64,000 nt of DNA from Parasponia andersonii. Its lineage: Eukaryota > Streptophyta > Magnoliopsida > Rosales > Cannabaceae. Below the pieces are notes generated by a model. It made no database searches, was not told the origin of the DNA, and saw only the letters and a program-made list of their open reading frames with translations. Shown here one piece after another: positions 58,841 to 64,000 of the stretch; the stretch's first letter is position 1, and each line of letters starts with the position of its first letter. The stretch lies in contig JXTB01000116.1 of assembly GCA_002914805.1 (NCBI GenBank), positions 448,853 to 512,852 of the forward strand, in the 5' to 3' direction. Position numbers and translations under genes: made by a program.

Positions 58841-60071
58841 GTGTGCGTGTGTGTTGGCCTAAGTATATTGAAAATTAGTAGCTGAAATAGATCATCTGAA
58901 TGATGGTTTACACTAAGTTCCCTTTGGATTATAAGCAACTAACAATGGAAGTTAGGTAAGTGTCCGCTCATCATTTTGGTCGTTTTTGGTTTGCTTCCCT
59001 AGGATTTTCTGTGCCATAAAAAGTGAAGATGGTTGTGAATTGTCTCTTAAGTGTCTTTTAGCATTTGCTTGGCACCAAAATCATTCAATTTGATTTAACA
59101 TTTCAAAAAAAAAAAGTGAAACAATTCATTTGCAACTTTATGACTTGTTACCTCAACTTACGGACAACATGAACACGTATAAACATATATATTTAATAAA
59201 TATATATAAATATATGTAATTCTGGGGTTAAAGCAATCACTTCAGGCACATAAGTTGGTATAATATTTCGAACTTATACAGTTGTACTAAAAAGCATCAA
59301 ATAATTATGTGGAGCCGTTTGTTTCTAGAGAATTAGACTAGCTTATAGAGCTTTTAATTGGTAACATGGTAGTGGTAGGTTGGTTAAGCTGTTAACAAGC
59401 ATAAGTACACCAGATTATTAACCGAAACAACTTTTCCTAGTGTTTTGCTGGAAAATCTCAATTCTTATATGGTAACCAGACACAATAATCCATCTTTATT
59501 ATCATTACAAACTAACACATAAATTAACTTTTTTAGATGATAATAGTAAATTTGGGAAAAAAAAAATGTCGGGTTTGATATGAAAACTTTAATTATTAAT
59601 TCGTCCAAACGAATTTAGGTTTATCGCAAATTTTTATATTTGAGAAGAAATTAAATAGAGATGAAGTCCATATAATTAACCAAGATTTTGATCAACATAA
59701 TAAAATATTTGCTTTTTTTTGAATTATAAGAATAATCAATCAAATGGATATATACCGATAGAAACACGTCGTGTCCTACATTATCAAACTATATTTACGT
59801 CCAATAAAAGTATTTAAAATAATAGAAAAATAAAAATTTCATTAATTACAGCTAACTTAACTAATAAACAGTATTAAAAAGGATCATAGCACAATTAATG
59901 GGGATTAGTCGATAGATTGTCTTAAATTAAGTTAACTCGACTCGTAGTTTTCTTCTGCTTTTACTAGCCACATTTTGTTACTGGAATAATGAGTACACTT
60001 GTACAGACACAAGCACTTGCTTAGCTATTTATGAATATACATATTTCTAAGTAGTTGTGCAAGTTAATGAT

Positions 60072-60107
<36 letters not shown>
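58581..60107. other. Intergenic DNA, no gene recognised
   Basis: Contains a ~50-bp (TA)n tract (58791-58839) followed by short GT-rich sequence, and further (TA)n at about 60071-60107. Otherwise AT-rich, with no recognised feature. Confidence 0.5.
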
Positions 60108-60349
60108 GGGCACCAATTCAGTAGGTTTTTTTTTTTTTTTACTTATACATAGGTATTAATTTGGCCAATGAAAATTTAGTATATACATTTTTTTATTGTA
60201 AAAAGTAAGAGAAAGAAAGAATATTAATGATACACGTCTTTTTATGCACTTCATTATAGCTATTGGATCACCATCTAAGGGTGATCCAATAGCTAAAAAA
60301 AAAATACCTACCCATAGGTAAAAAAAAAAAATACCTATTGGATTGGCAA

Positions 60350-60352
<3 letters not shown>
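60108..60352. mobile_element. MITE of the GGGCAC(T/C)AAT family with internal perfect hairpin
   Basis: 245 bp between two (TA)n tracts. The left end is GGGCACCAATTCAGTAGGT; the reverse-complemented right end is GGTTGCCAATCCAATAGGT. Inside, a perfect 16-bp inverted repeat (60257-60272 and 60280-60295, TAGCTATTGGATCACC) encloses a 7-nt loop. Terminal-repeat-like words (CCAATAG, ACCTA, long A runs) recur near the right end, as if one terminus had been duplicated in inverted form. Related copies at 47973 and, partly, 13075. Confidence 0.7.
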
Positions 60353-60386
<34 letters not shown>

Positions 60387-60460
60387 ATATAAGTTTCGAA
60401 TCAAATAAATACTCTTTTTTAAAATCTACAGTTTTTGTTTAATAATCTAACAACTATCAT

Positions 60461-62240
60461 TGTAAAATCCTAAATTTTGTAAGAGTAATTAAGTAATTTT
60501 ACTTTAAGGGTATTTTGGTAATTTTATATTTTTAGATTAATTAAAAAATCGGAAATAAATTATTGGTATTGAATCTAGACAAGATAAAGTCTAGGTACAT
60601 TTTGGGCAAAAGTGAAAAAGAAATTTCAAATCGGGGACAAAGTGTAATTAAAAATGGACTAAAGTGAAAGTGGTGAAAAATGATATATATATTGACTATG
60701 TTCTAGAACGGGCTCGAAAAATGAGATCGGACGGCTTAGATTTGCCTCGATTTGTGTGCGGTGAGCCCCGCATCCAAATTTGATAAATTATATATATAAC
60801 CTAGGGTTTTTGGGTGCTCTGAATTCAATAGTGAAGTCCGTTTCATGATTTGAAGCTCCGTTTGAAATCAAGTTTTCAAACCAAGGAACTAAAATTTTGA
60901 AAACGACGTCCGCTTTTTCAAACGACACCCAAACGACGCCAAACTTTCTCCATAGCCTTGTAACACTAGTTGGATGCTCGATAGAGGTAGGGATTCGAAT
61001 ACTTGATTCAAAAATTAATTTAATTTATAAATTTTATATATTTTCAATAAATATAGAATTTCGTGAAATAATTTATAAAAATTGTGTTTATGTCCATTTT
61101 TGACCTAGTTTTGATATATAAACTACCTGGGAGATACGTCACACTTGTTGGTGTGTCATATATACTGTTTTGGATTGATTTCTGCAGGAAATTGGAGTTT
61201 TAGATTTTGATAGAAAATAGCTGTTGTAATGCTGAAATTTTTAGAAAATCTAAAATGGTTTGAGAACTCAGTTTTGAGGACTAGAAGTGATTTGATTAAA
61301 GAATACTGCATGGTTATTTTTAGATTCTGTAGAAATAGTGCATATCCTTATTATGTCATTTACAAAACATTTGTATACATTCACACATTTACGATGCCCT
61401 ACATTGGGTAATCGGACTTAAGATGCCCTACATCGGGTGATCGGACTTACGATGCCCTACATCGGGTGATCGGACTTATGATGCCCCACATCGGGTGATC
61501 GGACTTACAGCACCTCTTTAGGTGACTCGGACTTACGAGTGATCCATTAGGATACTTCGGACATCATGATTATATACATAGATATATGTTGGCTTGAATG
61601 GATATATACTGGTTTTGATGAATGTTACAATGGTTTGAAATGTTTGACCATTGGATTATGACTTCTACTTGAGTTTTGTGAACTATTTTGAATGGAATAC
61701 TGACCATGCAGTGCCTTCAACATGAGTATATTTTATATATATGTAAGAACTTGTAATTGATTCTCTACTGGGCATTAGCTCACTCCTTTCTTTCCTTCAG
61801 GTGGCATTCAGTGTAATTTAGATCAGAAGAGATAAATTGAGACATTTGTAGAACAACTAGTTTATTTATATTTTGGTAATTTCCTACGAGACTTGTGAAA
61901 TATTTAAATTTCAATAGGAATTTGAATTTCATTAAACTTTATAAATTAGAATATGAAATCTGGACATGGTTTGCATTACTTATGTCCGAGTTTGAGTGTG
62001 AGATGATTTGTGATGTACAACTATTAAAACAGTTGTTTTATTTACGGTCTATGTTCAATGAGTAACGCATAACTGTGGAATTTTATTTTCATTTAAATAT
62101 TTTGTTGAGACCAGTTTTGAAAGGTTAGAGTCCCTAGGGCAAAATTTTGAATGAATTGAGTCTTTTTATTTAGTTCTTTTTGGTATTTCTAATTTATGAA
62201 ATACTCATTCTGCTATTGACCCCGACCTCGAGTCGTGACA
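60461..62240. mobile_element. Solo LTR, gypsy-type, with internal 29-bp repeats
   Basis: A 1,780-bp segment starts TGTAAAATCC and ends GAGTCGTGACA, flanked by the perfect 5-bp duplication ATCAT (60456-60460, 62241-62245). No gag or pol is inside and no second LTR is nearby, so it is a solo LTR. The word CTACTGGGCATTAGCTCACTCC near 61770 followed by CTTTCAGGTGGCATTCAG-like sequence (~61790-61810) recalls LTRs of plant chromovirus (Del/Tekay-like) elements; that lineage call is inference. Confidence 0.83.
61393..61563. repeat. 29-bp tandem repeat inside the solo LTR
   Basis: The unit GATGCCCTACATCGGGTGAT plus CGGACTTAC starts at 61393, 61422, 61451 and 61480 with few changes. One or two degenerate units continue to about 61563, keeping GGTGA..CGGACTTA. 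GC content is higher than in surrounding DNA. Confidence 0.9.
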
Positions 62241-62245
62241 ATCAT

Positions 62246-63583
62246 AATTTGAATAATTAAAAATAAATAAATAAATAAATACTCATTATTTAATTTTTTT
62301 CTGTCTCCAATTTTTACCATAAAAATTGAGTAATCTAGATAGCAGTACCACTTTGAGCAAGGAACATTCATTGTCTCTCACTTCTTATATGCTTCAATAA
62401 TATCAGAGATTATTTACACACTTTTATTCAATCACATTTTGGATGTTACTTATACACTAGAAACCATCGACACTTGTATAGACAAAAGCACTTGCATAGC
62501 TAGCTACTCAAGCATAAATATACGAATACGCAATTATGCAATATGTTTTACTTAAATATTTAGTATTATATGGTCATATGTTGCAAATTTTAATCAATCC
62601 ATAGATAGCAGTATAGCATCAAGCGTTCTTTCTCTCTTACTTTTCATGTGCCTTATTTACAAGATTGCTGTGTACGACCTCTTTTAACTTCAGAACAATA
62701 TTTACTTATCCTGTTATCTTCACATAATCTTTGTCCCCAAAGCTTGAGGCTGTCAACAGTTATAAAGACTAATTCGGTGAAAGGAGCTCTTACTAGATTC
62801 GTAGACCTAAATAAATAATTTTTTTTTCTTTTTCATTCTTCTGTTGGGACAAATATTGTTGTCAACATCATAATAAGATTGGAGAGTTCGAAACATTCCA
62901 AAATGAGCAATCACAATCGATGAAGTTTTTAAACAGCACCCACGAAGTCTCCCAGGCATGTTTCTACAATAAATCCACCTGTTTAGAATAACAATTAATC
63001 ACATGGAAAATTTTGTCCCAACAAGGACTTTTGTGGACCAAACATAAAATCGTTTTATCATATTACTTCCACGGCTCAACTTACTTGCCGGGCAGCCATT
63101 TCTTGGCTAAATTTCTTAATAAACATATATGATTAAATGTCAATGGTCGAGCTTTCAAGATCAGTGCCATGATGCTCCAAAAAAATGATCTTAGCATGTT
63201 GGGACAATGTCGAAGAGTGCTACTCAATTGAGAAATGTTAAAACCGTGCCCAAATCAAGCTTTTATGGATGAAGAAAGCATTTCTAAGCAAAACAGGATA
63301 TTGGATAGCTCAAGTAAAACTTAGGAGTTTTAGAGTGGTAAAGCAAAATTTTTGGTTTAATATATACCATTCTTTTTTTATTTTTTTTGGCTGAAATACT
63401 GAGTTCAGTTTTATCGAGATGAGTTCTTGAACAGATAAGTCCAAAGTTCAAGAGAACATTTCATGGAATTCACTTGGCGATCAACAGCACCAACAAATGG
63501 TAGCTTTCTAACATGGAATTAAAAAACAAACTTTCTTTCACGGACTTTCACGGTCAGAACATAGATGATTTACGCCAACAATA
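62246..63583. other. Intergenic DNA, no gene recognised
   Basis: Mixed AT-rich sequence with an (AAAT)n-like tract just inside the left border (about 62262-62280) and a T-run near 62819-62826. No coding or repeat family was identified. Confidence 0.5.
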
Positions 63584-64000
63584 TGTTGGACTTAAAACGA
63601 TTTTCGCAGCGGAAGATTGGCCGAGGAACATTCAAAAATTTTCTCAAAATAATTGACTATATGAGTGCATAGTATTAATTCATAGTAAATAGGAACATAT
63701 AAAGAGAATAGATTTAATACCTCTTGTAGCCTATCAGCGGATCCTAGCTTTACTGTCTTCTCAAGTACGATCTTCCAATCCAAGCTTCAAGCACAACTGG
63801 ATGAACGTGTGAGCATTGCGTACTATTTCTTAAACTCACACTTTAAGCCCTTACAATTTTCTCAACACATGAGATTGCAAGGATTTGGTCTATAGAACAT
63901 AGGAAGACACTCTTCTTTTTCTCTCTAGTTTATGGAGGCTCTGTAAAAAATAATACGTAGTCTCTTCTGTATTTTTTGCTAGGGTTCCTTTATATATATA
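63584..64000 (-). mobile_element. Possible partial copia-type LTR running off the window
   Basis: Starts TGTTGGACTTAAAACGATTT followed by CGCAGCGGAAG, words I associate with plant copia LTR ends. At the window end the minus strand reads TATATATAAAGGAACCCTAGC, a TATA box and leader start. It therefore looks like a minus-oriented LTR from U5 end (63584) towards U3. No primer site follows on the minus strand (TATTGTTGGCG), so it could be a 3' LTR or solo LTR. The second end is not visible. ORF 63783-63592 is not taken as a gene. Confidence 0.4.

Overview
This is a window of AT-rich nuclear plant chromosome, almost certainly eudicot. The evidence is plant-type Ty3/gypsy and Ty1/copia retrotransposons, hAT-type and (TA)n-associated MITEs, many (TA)n microsatellites, and one convincing host gene: a CYC/TB1-class TCP transcription factor of the BRANCHED1 (TCP18) type. 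The species cannot be fixed from the sequence. No prokaryotic operon, CRISPR array, rRNA or confident tRNA was seen.

Layout. 929-12481: a complete but decayed ~11.5 kb Ty3/gypsy element of the Tat type, coding on the minus strand, with two LTRs and an ATGAT target duplication. It carries gag, protease, RT and RNase H relics and an integrase C-terminus (integrase core deleted). It also has an opposite-strand, intron-containing extra ORF that a 1.4 kb solo LTR (2886-4299) has split. 12915-13200: small MITEs in (TA)n tracts. 14180-14345: relic of an LRR receptor kinase N-terminus. 14945-20182 and 24220-29724: two related Ty1/copia elements (A and B), each with two LTRs and a perfect 5-bp target duplication, both broken by many stop codons. 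30007-30389: hAT MITE with an 8-bp duplication; 31021-31884: probable second hAT-like element. 36799-43615: an old direct segmental duplication whose second copy was invaded by a third, 5'-truncated minus-strand copia element (40164-43160).

43.6-58 kb is poor in transposons and contains the only apparently intact protein gene. The BRC1-like TCP gene lies on the minus strand (54191 down to 52495, two coding exons, 501 codons); its short second exon encodes the conserved C-terminal tail. BRC1-type proteins integrate signals that repress axillary bud outgrowth. A possible SINE (46103-46275) and a MITE (47973-48202) lie downstream of it. 58439-58580 is a kinase relic, 60108-60352 a further MITE, and 60461-62240 a 1.78 kb gypsy-type solo LTR with an ATCAT duplication and an internal 29-bp tandem repeat. 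A further LTR-like sequence starts at 63584 and runs off the window.

The elements do not form a pathway. The window is a record of nested insertion, LTR-LTR recombination (two solo LTRs), deletion and transition-type decay around one developmental regulator. Assembly caveats: 148 N at 19308-19455, in a place where the sister element has 426 bp, and one N at 22594.
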